Below are positions 52,699 to 63,429 of a stretch of DNA of 64,000 bases, in pieces. Made by a program: the position numbers and the translations under genes. Source of the DNA: Rhodopseudomonas rhenobacensis (GTDB lineage: Bacteria; Pseudomonadota; Alphaproteobacteria; Rhizobiales; Xanthobacteraceae); NCBI RefSeq assembly GCF_014203125.1, contig NZ_JACHIH010000009.1, forward strand, positions 1 to 64,000. Direction: 5' to 3'. Numbering within the stretch: the stretch's first letter is position 1; each line of letters starts with the position of its first letter. The notes beneath the pieces are model-generated. The model saw only the letters and a program-made list of their open reading frames with translations, had not been told where the DNA came from and did no database searches.

Positions 52699-53064
52699 AT
52701 GGCGAAAACCGTCCTGATCGTGGAAGACAACGAGCTCAACATGAAGCTGTTTCGCGACTTGCTGGAAGCCCATGGCTACCAGACGTCGGGAACCAGCAAC
52801 GGTTACGAAGCGCTCGAACTCGTCCGCAAACTCCGCCCCGACCTGATCCTGATGGACATTCAGTTGCCGCAGGTGTCCGGTCTCGAGGTCACCCGCTGGA
52901 TCAAGGACGATCCCGAACTGCGCGCGATTCCCGTCGTCGCGGTCACCGCCTTTGCGATGAAGGGCGACGAAGAACGAATCCGCGAAGGCGGCTGCGAGGC
53001 CTATCTGTCAAAACCGATCTCAGTCGGCAAGTTCATCGAGACCGTTCGCCGTTTCATCGGTTAG
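52699..53064 (+). CDS. divK: DivK single-domain response regulator
   Basis: 121 residues from the ATG at 52699. The receiver has E9-D10, phospho-acceptor D53 (LILMDIQLP) and K105 (YLSKP), and nearly all core residues of Caulobacter DivK. It has no output domain and acts by binding kinases such as DivJ/PleC and DivL in cell-cycle control. pleD follows after nine bases. Confidence 0.95.
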   Translation: MAKTVLIVEDNELNMKLFRDLLEAHGYQTSGTSNGYEALELVRKLRPDLILMDIQLPQVSGLEVTRWIKDDPELRAIPVVAVTAFAMKGDEERIREGGCEAYLSKPISVGKFIETVRRFIG

Positions 53065-53073
53065 GAGAGTTCG

Positions 53074-54447
53074 ATGTCCGCGCGCATTCTCGTCGTCGAC
53101 GATATTCCGGCCAATGCCCGGCTGCTCGAAGCCAGGCTGTCGGCTGAATATTTCGACGTGCTGACCGCCTCCAACGGCGCCCAGGCGCTGGAGATCTGTT
53201 CGCGCGCCGCCTGCGATATCGTGCTGCTCGACGTCATGATGCCGGACATGGACGGCTTCGAAGTCTGCCGGCGGCTGAAGTCGAACCCGGCGACGCATTT
53301 CATTCCGGTGGTGATGGTGACGGCGCTCGACAGCCCGTCCGATCGGGTACGCGGGCTGGAAGCCGGCGCCGACGATTTCCTCACCAAGCCGGTGGCCGAC
53401 GTGGTGCTGATCGCGCGGGTGCGCTCGCTCACCCGGCTGAAGATGATGACCGACGAATTGCGGATGCGGGCGCTGACCTCGATGGAGATCGGCGTGCAGG
53501 CGCCGGAGCGCGAGGCGGTCGCCGAAACCGGCAAGGGCGGCCGCATTCTGCTGGTCGACGACCGGCCGTCGTCCTACGAGCGGCTGGCGCCGGTGCTCGC
53601 CACCGAGCACGCCGTCGACGTCGAGACCAATCCCTCGGAAGCGCTGTTTCACGCCGCCGACGGCAATTACGATCTCTTGATCGTTTCGCTCGGGCTCGAG
53701 GAATTCGACGGGCTGCGGCTGTGCAGCCAGGCCCGCTCGCTGGAACGCACCCGGCACGTGCCGATCCTCGCCATTGCGGATGCCGACAACAACGCGCGGC
53801 TGCTGCGCGGCCTCGAGATCGGCGTCAACGATTACTTGATGCGCCCGGTCGACAAGAACGAGCTTTTGGCCCGCGCGCGCACCCAGATCCGGCGGCGGCG
53901 CTACACCGATCATCTGCGCGACAACGTGCAGAACTCGATCGAGATGGCGATCACCGACGGGCTCACCGGGCTGCACAACCGCCGCTACATGGAATCCCAC
54001 CTCGCCACGCTGGCCGAGCAGGCCGGGATGCGCGGCAAGCCGCTCGCGCTGATGATGCTCGACATCGACTTCTTCAAGGCGATCAACGACAGCTACGGCC
54101 ACGACGCCGGCGACGACGTGCTGCGCGAATTCGCGGTGCGAATCCGCAAGTCGATCCGCGGCATCGATCTGGCCTGCCGCTACGGCGGCGAGGAATTCGT
54201 CGTGGTGATGCCGGAGACCGATCTCAGGGTCGCCAGCATGGTGGCGGAGCGGCTGCGCCGCGCCATCGCCGGCGAACTGTTCGCGATCGAGAAGGGCACC
54301 AAGCGCATCGAAGTCACGATCTCGATCGGGCTCTCCACGTTGGAAAAGAAGGGCGAGCCGATCGCCGACGTGTTGAAGCGCGCCGACGTCGCGCTGTATC
54401 GCGCCAAGCACGACGGCCGCAATCGCGTGGTCGCCGCCGCGGCGTAA
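53074..54447 (+). CDS. pleD: PleD diguanylate cyclase
   Basis: 457 residues. Receiver 1 has D53 (LLDVMMPD). Receiver 2 (about 152-270) is degenerate, with Ser in place of the acceptor (LLIVSLGLEEFDG). The GGDEF domain (about 285-457) has the active form G-G-E-E-F (RYGGEEFVVV) and the inhibitory-site RxxD pattern just before (RKSIRGIDLACRYGG region). It makes cyclic di-GMP for polarity control. Same operon as divK (TTAGGAG site). Confidence 0.95.
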   Translation: MSARILVVDDIPANARLLEARLSAEYFDVLTASNGAQALEICSRAACDIVLLDVMMPDMDGFEVCRRLKSNPATHFIPVVMVTALDSPSDRVRGLEAGADDFLTKPVADVVLIARVRSLTRLKMMTDELRMRALTSMEIGVQAPEREAVAETGKGGRILLVDDRPSSYERLAPVLATEHAVDVETNPSEALFHAADGNYDLLIVSLGLEEFDGLRLCSQARSLERTRHVPILAIADADNNARLLRGLEIGVNDYLMRPVDKNELLARARTQIRRRRYTDHLRDNVQNSIEMAITDGLTGLHNRRYMESHLATLAEQAGMRGKPLALMMLDIDFFKAINDSYGHDAGDDVLREFAVRIRKSIRGIDLACRYGGEEFVVVMPETDLRVASMVAERLRRAIAGELFAIEKGTKRIEVTISIGLSTLEKKGEPIADVLKRADVALYRAKHDGRNRVVAAAA

Positions 54448-54598
54448 CGACCCCGGCGCCGCGCTCGCAGTCGTGTTGCGGAACCGGCGTGCGCTGCCCG
54501 ATCGGTGCCGCAATCGCGATCAAATCATTTCGACTTCGTTAACCCTCTGGCAACCACGATGGGGGAGCAATGGGGAAACCCTTTGCCCAGGATGACCG

Positions 54599-55750
54599 AT
54601 GATCTCCCGTGAACAGCGCACCCCGTTCAGCGAATGGTGGTGGACCGTCGACAAGCTGCTGTTGGCGGCGATCATCGTGCTGATGCTCGGCGGGGTGATC
54701 CTGTCGCTGGCGGCGTCGCCGCCGGTGGCGACACGGATCGGGCTCGACCCGTTTCACTTCTTCAATCGCCATGTCTTGTTCTTGCTGCCGTCGTTCATCG
54801 TGCTGATCGCGGTGTCGTTCCTGTCGCCGCGGCAGATCCGGCGCTCGGCGCTGATCGTGTTCGCGATCTCGATCGCGCTGATCGTGGCGACGCTGCTGCT
54901 CGGGCCGGAAGTGAAGGGCTCGCGGCGCTGGATCACCATTCTCGGCCTCAACATCCAGGCCTCGGAATCCGCCAAGCCGGCCTTCGTGGTGCTGGCGGCG
55001 TGGCTGTTTTCGGAATCCGCACGCCGGCCTGAGATGCCCGCGACCTCGATGGCGGTGACACTGTTGATCATGCTGGTGTCGCTGTTGGTGATGGAGCCGG
55101 ATTTCGGCCAGACCATGCTGATCCTGATGGTGTGGGGCGCGGTGTTCTTCATCGCCGGGATGCGGATCGTCTGGGTGATGGGACTGGCGGGGCTCGCCGC
55201 GGGCGGGCTGTTCGCCGCCTATCTGTTCGTGCCGCACGTCGCCGGCCGTATCAAACGCTTCATGAATCCGGCCTCCGGCGACACCTACCAGGTCGACACC
55301 GCGATGGAGGCGTTCAGCAATGGCGGCTGGTTCGGGCTCGGGCCGGGCGAGGGCATCGCCAAGCGCAGCCTGCCGGACAGCCACACCGATTTCGTGTTCG
55401 CGGTCGGCGCCGAGGAATTCGGCATCATCCTTTGCCTGGCGCTCTTGCTGTTGTTCGCCTTCATCGTGATCCGCACGCTGTCGCGGGCCTATTCCTCCGA
55501 GGATCTGTTCTCGCGCTTCGCCGCCTCCGGCCTCGCCATCCTGTTCGGGATCCAGGCCGCCATCAACATGGCGGTGAACCTGCAACTGATTCCCGCCAAG
55601 GGCATGACGCTGCCGTTCATCTCCTATGGCGGGTCGTCGATGATCTCGCTGGCCTATGGCGTCGGCATGATGTTGGCGCTAACCAGACTGCGGCCGCGGG
55701 TCGAGATGGAATCGATCGGCGACGCCACCGCGGCGCCGACCTACGCCTGA
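54599..55750 (+). CDS. ftsW: FtsW, septal peptidoglycan polymerase
   Basis: 383 residues with about ten helices of the SEDS family. The motifs are PDFGQTMLIL, then GDTYQVDTAMEAFSNGGWFGLGPGEGIAK, PDSHTDFVFAVGAEEFG and PFISYGGSSM. It extends glycan strands at the septum with FtsI. It is the first gene of the dcw segment here. The next upstream gene, 151 bases away, is pleD and not murD. Confidence 0.95.
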   Translation: MISREQRTPFSEWWWTVDKLLLAAIIVLMLGGVILSLAASPPVATRIGLDPFHFFNRHVLFLLPSFIVLIAVSFLSPRQIRRSALIVFAISIALIVATLLLGPEVKGSRRWITILGLNIQASESAKPAFVVLAAWLFSESARRPEMPATSMAVTLLIMLVSLLVMEPDFGQTMLILMVWGAVFFIAGMRIVWVMGLAGLAAGGLFAAYLFVPHVAGRIKRFMNPASGDTYQVDTAMEAFSNGGWFGLGPGEGIAKRSLPDSHTDFVFAVGAEEFGIILCLALLLLFAFIVIRTLSRAYSSEDLFSRFAASGLAILFGIQAAINMAVNLQLIPAKGMTLPFISYGGSSMISLAYGVGMMLALTRLRPRVEMESIGDATAAPTYA

Positions 55751-55774
55751 CCGCGGCGATGATGGCGAATTGAG

Positions 55775-56902
55775 ATGAAGCCCATGGCACCGTTGATCAT
55801 GCTCGCCGCCGGCGGCACCGGCGGTCATCTGTTTCCCGCCGAGGCGCTCGGCGTCGCGCTGATGAAACGCGGCTTGCGGGTGCGGCTGGTCACCGACCTG
55901 CGCGCGCTGCGCTACAGCGGGCTGTTCTCGCGCGACATGGTCGACGTGGTGCCGAGCGAAACCTTTCGCGGCCGCTCGCCGGTGGCGATCGCCCGCACCG
56001 CGCTGCGGCTCGGCACCGGCACCCTGATGGCGCTCAGTCTGATGCTGCGGCTGAAGCCGGCCGCGGTGATCGGCTTCGGCGGCTATCCGACGCTGCCGCC
56101 GCTGCTGGCGGCGCGGATGTTCGGCATTCCGACATTGGTGCACGATTCCAACGCGGTGATGGGCCGCGCCAACCGCTTCCTGTCGAACAAGGTGACGGCG
56201 ATCGCGACCTCGTTGCCGGGCGTGCTGGATCGCGATCCGGCGCTGGCGGGCAAGACCACCACCACCGGCACGCCGATGCGTCCGGCAATTCTCGCCGCCG
56301 CCGCGGTGCCGTTCGTGGCGCCCGAGGCCGAAGGGCCGTTGCGGCTTCTGGTGGTCGGCGGCAGCCAGGGCGCCCGGATCATGGCCGACATCGTGCCCGG
56401 CGCGATCGAGAAGCTTGGCCCGGCGTTGTGGCCGCGGCTGGTCTTGGTGCAGCAGGTGCGCGACGAGGACATGGCGCGGGTCCGCGCGGTCTATGACCGG
56501 CTGAAGCTCAATTTCGAACTCGAGCCGTTCTTCAACGATCTGCCGGCGCGGCTCGCCGCAAGCCATCTGGTGATCTCGCGCTCCGGCGCCGGCACCGTGG
56601 CCGAACTGGCCGCGATCGGCAGGCCCTCGATCCTGGTGCCGCTGCCCGGCGCGCTTGATCAGGATCAGTTCGCCAATGCCGGCGTGCTGTCGCAGGCCGG
56701 CGGCGCGATCCGCATCGCGCAGGACGAATTCACACCGACGCGGCTCGCGGCCGAAATCTCCGCACTGGCCGGCGAACCGGCGCGATTGACCGCGATGGCC
56801 GCCGCCGGCCGCGCCGCCGGCCGGCTCGACGCCGCCGAACGGCTCGCCGATCTGGTCGTCAAGGTCGCCGGGATTTCCTCGAACACCGCGCATTTTCAAT
56901 AG
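55775..56902 (+). CDS. murG: MurG, lipid II synthase
   Basis: 375 residues. The GT28 two-lobe fold has the N-terminal glycine loop LAAGGTGGHLFPAEAL, a hydrophobic patch near KPAAVIGFGGYP, and the UDP-GlcNAc site VVGGSQGARIM and SRSGAGTVAEL. It adds GlcNAc to lipid I at the inner membrane face. It is 24 bases after ftsW. murC follows after 149 bases that contain CTCGGTATACCGAG, a short palindrome. Confidence 0.96.
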   Translation: MKPMAPLIMLAAGGTGGHLFPAEALGVALMKRGLRVRLVTDLRALRYSGLFSRDMVDVVPSETFRGRSPVAIARTALRLGTGTLMALSLMLRLKPAAVIGFGGYPTLPPLLAARMFGIPTLVHDSNAVMGRANRFLSNKVTAIATSLPGVLDRDPALAGKTTTTGTPMRPAILAAAAVPFVAPEAEGPLRLLVVGGSQGARIMADIVPGAIEKLGPALWPRLVLVQQVRDEDMARVRAVYDRLKLNFELEPFFNDLPARLAASHLVISRSGAGTVAELAAIGRPSILVPLPGALDQDQFANAGVLSQAGGAIRIAQDEFTPTRLAAEISALAGEPARLTAMAAAGRAAGRLDAAERLADLVVKVAGISSNTAHFQ

Positions 56903-57051
56903 GTTGTCGGCGATCAAGGCGGTCCCGCGCGACTTGATGCTTTAATTCAGCGCGCGCTCGGTATACCGAGGGCCACGCATCCACACCCAGACGGCGCCGT
57001 GGATGGCCGGCTCCGCGCCGGAGCGCACATAACTTTAAGCGAGATCATCCC

Positions 57052-58455
<1,404 letters not shown>

Positions 58456-58457
58456 TC

Positions 58458-59384
58458 GTGGCTTTGTTTCCCGATCTCGTTCCCGAACTCAAAGCCGCGA
58501 TGCCGCAACTGCGCGGCCGGCTTTTGGCCAACGAGCCGTTGGCGCCGCTGACCTGGTTTCGCGTCGGCGGGCCTGCGCAGCTGCTGTTCACGCCGGCCGA
58601 TGCGGATGACCTCGGTTACTTCCTCGGCGCCTTGCCGCGTGACATCGACGTCACCGTGGTCGGCGTCGGCTCCAACCTCATTGTGCGCGACGGAGGCCTG
58701 CCGGGCGTGGTGATCCGGCTCGGCGGGCGCGGCTTCGGCGAGACCAGCGCGGACGGCGATGTCGTGAGCGCCGGCACCGCCGCGCTCGACAAGCGCGTCG
58801 CGGAAGCCGCGGCCAACGCCGGGCTCGGCGGCTTGGAATTCTACCACGGCATCCCCGGCACCATCGGCGGCGCGCTGCGGATGAACGCCGGCGCCAACGG
58901 CCGCGAGACCAAGGACGTGCTGATCGAGGCGAGTGCGATCTCGCGCGACGGCACGCTGCATCGGCTGAGCAATGCCGAGATGGGCTTCAGCTATCGGCAC
59001 AGCGGCGCCGATCCGGCGCTGATTTTTACGTCAGCGCGGTTTCGCGGCGAGCCGATGGACCGTGCGACGATCCGCGCGCGGATGGACGAGGTGCAGCGCC
59101 ATCGCGAGACCGCGCAGCCAGTGCGCGAGAAAACCGGCGGCTCGACCTTCAAGAATCCGCCGGGCCAATCCGCCTGGAAACTGATCGATGCCGCGGGCTG
59201 CCGCGGCTTGCGCGTCGGCGGCGCGCAGGTCTCCGAGATGCACTGCAATTTCCTGATCAACACCGGCAGCGCGACGGCGCAGGATATCGAAACGCTCGGC
59301 GACACCGTGCGGGCGCGGGTGAAGGACCACAGCGGCATCGAGCTGCAATGGGAGATCAAGCGGATCGGCCGCGCGCTCGATTGA
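58458..59384 (+). CDS. murB: MurB, UDP-GlcNAc-enolpyruvate reductase
   Basis: 308 residues from the GTG at 58458, three bases after the murC stop. The FAD domain has [23 protein letters not shown] and [16 protein letters not shown]. The type II pattern ends with [18 protein letters not shown]. The late catalytic Ser is in the GGSTFKNP loop. The open frame upstream of the GTG is inside murC and not used. Confidence 0.96.
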   Translation: MALFPDLVPELKAAMPQLRGRLLANEPLAPLTWFRVGGPAQLLFTPADADDLGYFLGALPRDIDVTVVGVGSNLIVRDGGLPGVVIRLGGRGFGETSADGDVVSAGTAALDKRVAEAAANAGLGGLEFYHGIPGTIGGALRMNAGANGRETKDVLIEASAISRDGTLHRLSNAEMGFSYRHSGADPALIFTSARFRGEPMDRATIRARMDEVQRHRETAQPVREKTGGSTFKNPPGQSAWKLIDAAGCRGLRVGGAQVSEMHCNFLINTGSATAQDIETLGDTVRARVKDHSGIELQWEIKRIGRALD

Positions 59385-59420
59385 GGGCAGGCCGCGCCGG
59401 ATGCGGCGGGCTCCAAGCGA

Positions 59421-60245
59421 TTACTTCGGTGGGAGCGGGGCGGCCGGGCTCGTCAAAATCTCAGGCACCGCCGGCGTATCGGCCAGCGCCAGCAGTCGTT
59501 CCAGCGGCTGCGGCGACACCTTGAAGATGCCGTCGAACGGGTCCTCCTGCAGCGCCACCAGCCCGAGCGCCACGATCGCCCCGGAGGCGAACACGGTCAG
59601 CGCCGCCAGCATCGCGCGCGGTCGCTCCAGATGCACCAGCGCCAGCGCCACCTGGGTGATCAGGCCGAGGATCAGCACCGAAATCCATTTCAGATCGTTG
59701 GTGCGGTCGGACGACAGGCTGAGGCGGATCGCGCGCGCGGTGGCGACCCGCACCGCGGCGTTGAGCAATGCGCCGTGTACCGCGTTGCTGTCGTCGCGGC
59801 TGATCGCAGGATCGCTGATCCGTCGCAGCAACTCGTCGAAAGCGGCGTCGGTTTGCGACGAACTGCCGCCTTCCACCGCCGGCCATTCGTCATGCACCAC
59901 GGAGCCGGCATAGGCCTTCAGCGCGATGCGGATCGCCTTCATGTCGGAGACTGCCGCGACGCTGAGGGTGTAGATGTTGCGTAGTTCGCCGGCCTCGCTT
60001 TGCACCGCGCGCGTGGCTTGCCGATTGCGGTCGCCGACGTCGTTGGCGAGAAAGCCGGTCAGCAGCGCGAACAGCATCGCCACCGAGGAGAAGAACGGCG
60101 CCACCAGTCCGTTCAGGGTTTTGATGCGCGGCCCGAGCGGCGACAGGAAGATCACGCCGACCAGCGCCAGCGCCGTCCCATAATAAAGGATGCCGAGCGT
60201 GGCAAAGGTCCCGAAGGTCGAGAGGTCGAGCCAGGCGCGGATCAT
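59421..60245 (-). CDS. DUF4239 membrane protein inserted in the dcw cluster
   Basis: 274 residues. Four helices in two pairs (about 10-36, 48-66, 188-206, 212-232) flank a 120-residue helical middle. The DUF4239 family pattern includes ALLTGFLANDVGDRNRQATRAVQ. The last 30 residues are Pro-rich. Opposite in strand to the division genes around it. Function unknown. Confidence 0.78.
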   Translation of the reverse strand: MIRAWLDLSTFGTFATLGILYYGTALALVGVIFLSPLGPRIKTLNGLVAPFFSSVAMLFALLTGFLANDVGDRNRQATRAVQSEAGELRNIYTLSVAAVSDMKAIRIALKAYAGSVVHDEWPAVEGGSSSQTDAAFDELLRRISDPAISRDDSNAVHGALLNAAVRVATARAIRLSLSSDRTNDLKWISVLILGLITQVALALVHLERPRAMLAALTVFASGAIVALGLVALQEDPFDGIFKVSPQPLERLLALADTPAVPEILTSPAAPLPPK

Positions 60246-60255
60246 CGCATGTCCT

Positions 60256-61422
60256 CTATGAGGGGGAAGTGCCGCACAATTCGGCGGCGAAGCCGAGCCA
60301 CGGCCGGTTCTTGATCGCGGCGGCCTCGCGCAGCACGGCCTCGGTCTGCGGCGCCAACACGCTCATGTCATACTTGGTGCGCGCGGTGGCCTGCGCGGCA
60401 TCGCCCATCGCTTTGCGGCGCTCGGGATCGGCGGCGAGCGCGATCAAATGCCGGCTGATGGCATCGACGTCGCCGACTTGCACCACATGGCCGGTGACGT
60501 TCTCGGCCACGAAGTCCGACAGCATGCCGACGTCGCTGGCGATCACCGGCAAGCCGCGCGACATCGCCTCAAGGACTGCGAGCGGGCTCGACTCCTTGCG
60601 CGACGCCAGCACGAAGGCGTCCATCGCGGCGAGCAGGGCTGGGACGTCGTTGCGGCTGCCGGTGGTGATGAGCTGCGAGGCCACGCCCAACTCGTCGACC
60701 ACCTTGGTGAGTTCGTCGAAATATTCCTTGAAGCGGCCGCCGACCAGCAGCAGCCGGGCCTTCGGTTCGGTCTTCAGCACGTTGGCGAGTGCGCGGACCA
60801 CGTCGATCTGCCGCTTGCGCTCGCAGATGTCGCCGACGCAGCCGATCACGAACGCGTCTTGCGGCAATCCAAGCGCCTCGCGCGCCGCGCTACGCTCGTC
60901 GTCGCCGATCACCGGAAACGAGCGGGTGTCGATGAAACTCGGAATCATCCGCATCGCCCGCCGCGACACCCGGTTGACTTTAATATGGTGCGCCTCGGCG
61001 TCCGGCGAGGTGGCGATCACCCGATTGTTGAACCACCAGTGCAGCTGCAGCGAGGTCGAGTGCGCGGTGGCGACCACCGGGCGGCGGCTGAGAATCCGCG
61101 CCAGCATGCCATAGGTGTGGGCGCTGCTCATATGGGTGTGCAGCACCTCGGGCTTGAAGGCGTTGAGCCGCTTCGTCACCCGGATCAACTCGCCGGGGCT
61201 GCGGCCGAACGAGGTGACGAATTTCTCCGCGCCGTCGAGGCCGGGGCGGTCGGCGATCCAGGCGCCGGGGCGATGCAGCAGCAGCACGCGATGGCCGCGG
61301 CTCAAGAGGTACTGCACCAGCAGCAGGCAATGCATCGCGACGCCGTTGACGCCGGTGCCGGAAATCAACAGGGCGATCCGCATCGGGGCGGAGAAGGGCG
61401 GCGCTGCGGGATTGACGGTCAT
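60256..61422 (-). CDS. GT4-family glycosyltransferase inserted in the dcw cluster
   Basis: 388 residues from the ATG at 61422; GTG at 61440 and ATG at 61383 are alternatives. It is a GT-B fold: an N-domain with ISGTGVNGVAMHCLLLVQYL, and a C-domain with VGDICERKRQIDVV, LLVGG and the nucleotide-sugar motif SRKESSPLAVLEAMSRGLPVIAS containing the E-x7-E pair. It lies 10 bases upstream of the DUF4239 gene and probably shares its transcript. Acceptor unknown. Confidence 0.87.
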   Translation of the reverse strand: MTVNPAAPPFSAPMRIALLISGTGVNGVAMHCLLLVQYLLSRGHRVLLLHRPGAWIADRPGLDGAEKFVTSFGRSPGELIRVTKRLNAFKPEVLHTHMSSAHTYGMLARILSRRPVVATAHSTSLQLHWWFNNRVIATSPDAEAHHIKVNRVSRRAMRMIPSFIDTRSFPVIGDDERSAAREALGLPQDAFVIGCVGDICERKRQIDVVRALANVLKTEPKARLLLVGGRFKEYFDELTKVVDELGVASQLITTGSRNDVPALLAAMDAFVLASRKESSPLAVLEAMSRGLPVIASDVGMLSDFVAENVTGHVVQVGDVDAISRHLIALAADPERRKAMGDAAQATARTKYDMSVLAPQTEAVLREAAAIKNRPWLGFAAELCGTSPS

Positions 61423-61543
61423 GGCCGGAGGAGGGATCACAGGTGGTCGGAGAGGCTTCTCCGAATCAGGAAAATCGACGAAATTTCAACGCCGGGTACG
61501 GTTCGCATCGTTTCATCGCGCCGCGGCAGTTTGAGGACATCAA

Positions 61544-62470
61544 GTGACAAAACGCAAGCACGTCGCGGTTCTGCTCGGCGGCTGGTCGTCCGAGCGGGAG
61601 GTTTCGTTGCGCTCGGGGAAGAGCTGCGCCGACGCGCTGGAGCGCTGCGGCTATCAAGTGACGCGGGTCGACGTGCAGCGCAACATCGGCACCGTGCTTG
61701 ACCAGTTGAAGCCGGACGCCGCTTTGGTGATGCTGCACGGCCGCCCCGGCGAGGACGGCACCATCCAGGGCGTGCTGGAGACCTTAGGGATTCCGTACAG
61801 CCACTCCGGGGTGCTGGCCTCGGCTTTGGCGATGCAGAAGGATCTGGCCAAGACCGTGATGGCGACCGCCGGGGTGCCGGTGGCCGAAGGGCTGACGCTG
61901 TCGCGCGCCGAGGTCGCCAAGCGCCACGTGATGGCGCCGCCTTATGTCATCAAGCCGGTCGCCGACGGCTCCAGCGTCGGAGTCTTTATCGTGACCGAGG
62001 CCCATGAGCATCCGCCGCAGGAGCTGTTCCGCGACGACTGGCCCCATGGCGACCAGCTGCTGGTGGAGAAATACGTCGCCGGCAAGGAACTGACCTGCGC
62101 GGTGGTCAAGGGCGAGGCGACCGGCGTGATCGAGATCGTTCCGACGGTCCGGTTCTACGATTACGAGGCAAAGTATTCTCCGGGCGCGTCAAAACACATC
62201 CTGCCTGCATCTCTTTTACCCTTTGTTTACCAGGAGGTCCGAAGGTTAACGCTGGCGGCGCACGTGGCGCTCGGCTGCCGGGGCGTTAGCCGGGCGGATT
62301 TCCGCTTCGACGACCGCATCGAGGGAACGGGTGGCCTCATCTGCCTCGAGGTCAACACCCAACCCGGCATGACCGAGACGTCACTTGTGCCAGAGCTCGC
62401 GGCGGACGCGGGCATAACATTTGACGAGCTCGTGCAATGGATGGTGGAGGACGCCTCGCTCGGTCGGTAA
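61544..62470 (+). CDS. ddl: D-alanine:D-alanine ligase
   Basis: 308 residues, GTG start with GAGGACATCAA upstream. The ATP-grasp fold shows VLLGGWSSEREVSLRSG, HGRPGEDGTIQG, PYVIKPVADGSSVGV, and the metal site LICLEVNTQPGMTETSLVP. It makes the D-Ala-D-Ala dipeptide for murF. ftsQ starts inside its last 34 bases. Confidence 0.96.
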   Translation: MTKRKHVAVLLGGWSSEREVSLRSGKSCADALERCGYQVTRVDVQRNIGTVLDQLKPDAALVMLHGRPGEDGTIQGVLETLGIPYSHSGVLASALAMQKDLAKTVMATAGVPVAEGLTLSRAEVAKRHVMAPPYVIKPVADGSSVGVFIVTEAHEHPPQELFRDDWPHGDQLLVEKYVAGKELTCAVVKGEATGVIEIVPTVRFYDYEAKYSPGASKHILPASLLPFVYQEVRRLTLAAHVALGCRGVSRADFRFDDRIEGTGGLICLEVNTQPGMTETSLVPELAADAGITFDELVQWMVEDASLGR

Positions 62471-63429
62471 GACGGCAGAGGCTTCGGTCTGACCTGAGAG
62501 CGGCAGCCATTGGGGTTGTCGTGCTGTTGCGTGAGCGGCTGCAGCGCGGCCGCCGCGCCAGGCTGGCGCGCCGTCAGGAGCGGACCAAGAGCCCGCATCG
62601 CTTCATCGCCTTTCTGGAAACCTACGCGCCGCCGCGGATCGGCGTGCTGTTCACCGCGCTGGTGCTGCTCGGCAGCGTCGCGCTCGGCATCGTCAAGGGC
62701 GGCCACCTCGAAGAGGTGACCACGGCGTTCAGCGACGCCCGCAACGCGGTCGCCAACGTCGCCGGGTTCCGCATCACCAATGTGGCGGTTTCCGGCCGCA
62801 AGCAGCTCACCCACGACGAGGTGCTGGCGATCGGCGGCGTCACCGGCCGCTCCTCCTTGTTGTTTCTCGATGCGGCGACCGTCCGCGACAAATTGAAGGC
62901 CAATCCGTGGATCGCCGACGCTACCGTGCTGAAACTCTATCCGGGCCAGCTCACCATCGACATCACCGAGCGCTCGGCCTTCGCGCGCTGGCAGTTGCAG
63001 GGGCGGCTCGCGGTGATCGCCGATGACGGCGCCGTGCTGGAGCCCTATGTGGCGCGCCGCTTCGCCTCATTGCCGCTCGTGGTCGGCAAGGGCGCCGAGA
63101 GCCACGCCAAGGATTTCATCGCGCTGCTGCAGCGCTACCCGCAGGTCAATTCCGTGGTGATGGCCGCGGTGTTTGTCGGCGAGCGGCGCTGGAACCTGCG
63201 GCTCACCAACGGCCTCGACATCCGGCTGCCGGAAAACGAGGTCGGCAATGCGCTGGCGACGCTGAGCAAGCTCGACGTCGAGGGCCGGCTGTTGTCGCGC
63301 GACATCGTCGCCGTCGACATGCGGCTGCCGGACCGGCTGACGGTGCGGCTGTCCGAGGACGCCGCCAAGGCGCGCGAAGAGCTCTTCAATAAAGACAAGA
63401 AGACCAAAAAGAAGGCCGGCGACGCATGA
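62437..63429 (+). CDS. ftsQ: FtsQ, divisome membrane protein
   Basis: 330 residues from the ATG at 62437 (MDGGGRLARSVRR), overlapping ddl by 34 bases. A basic cytoplasmic N-terminus and one helix at about 68-88 precede the POTRA domain (about 98-166: FRITNVAVSGRKQLTHDEVL, then NPWIADATVLKLYPGQLTIDITER) and a beta domain. A Lys-rich tail ends the chain. It links early and late division proteins in the periplasm. Confidence 0.93.
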   Translation: MDGGGRLARSVRRQRLRSDLRAAAIGVVVLLRERLQRGRRARLARRQERTKSPHRFIAFLETYAPPRIGVLFTALVLLGSVALGIVKGGHLEEVTTAFSDARNAVANVAGFRITNVAVSGRKQLTHDEVLAIGGVTGRSSLLFLDAATVRDKLKANPWIADATVLKLYPGQLTIDITERSAFARWQLQGRLAVIADDGAVLEPYVARRFASLPLVVGKGAESHAKDFIALLQRYPQVNSVVMAAVFVGERRWNLRLTNGLDIRLPENEVGNALATLSKLDVEGRLLSRDIVAVDMRLPDRLTVRLSEDAAKAREELFNKDKKTKKKAGDA

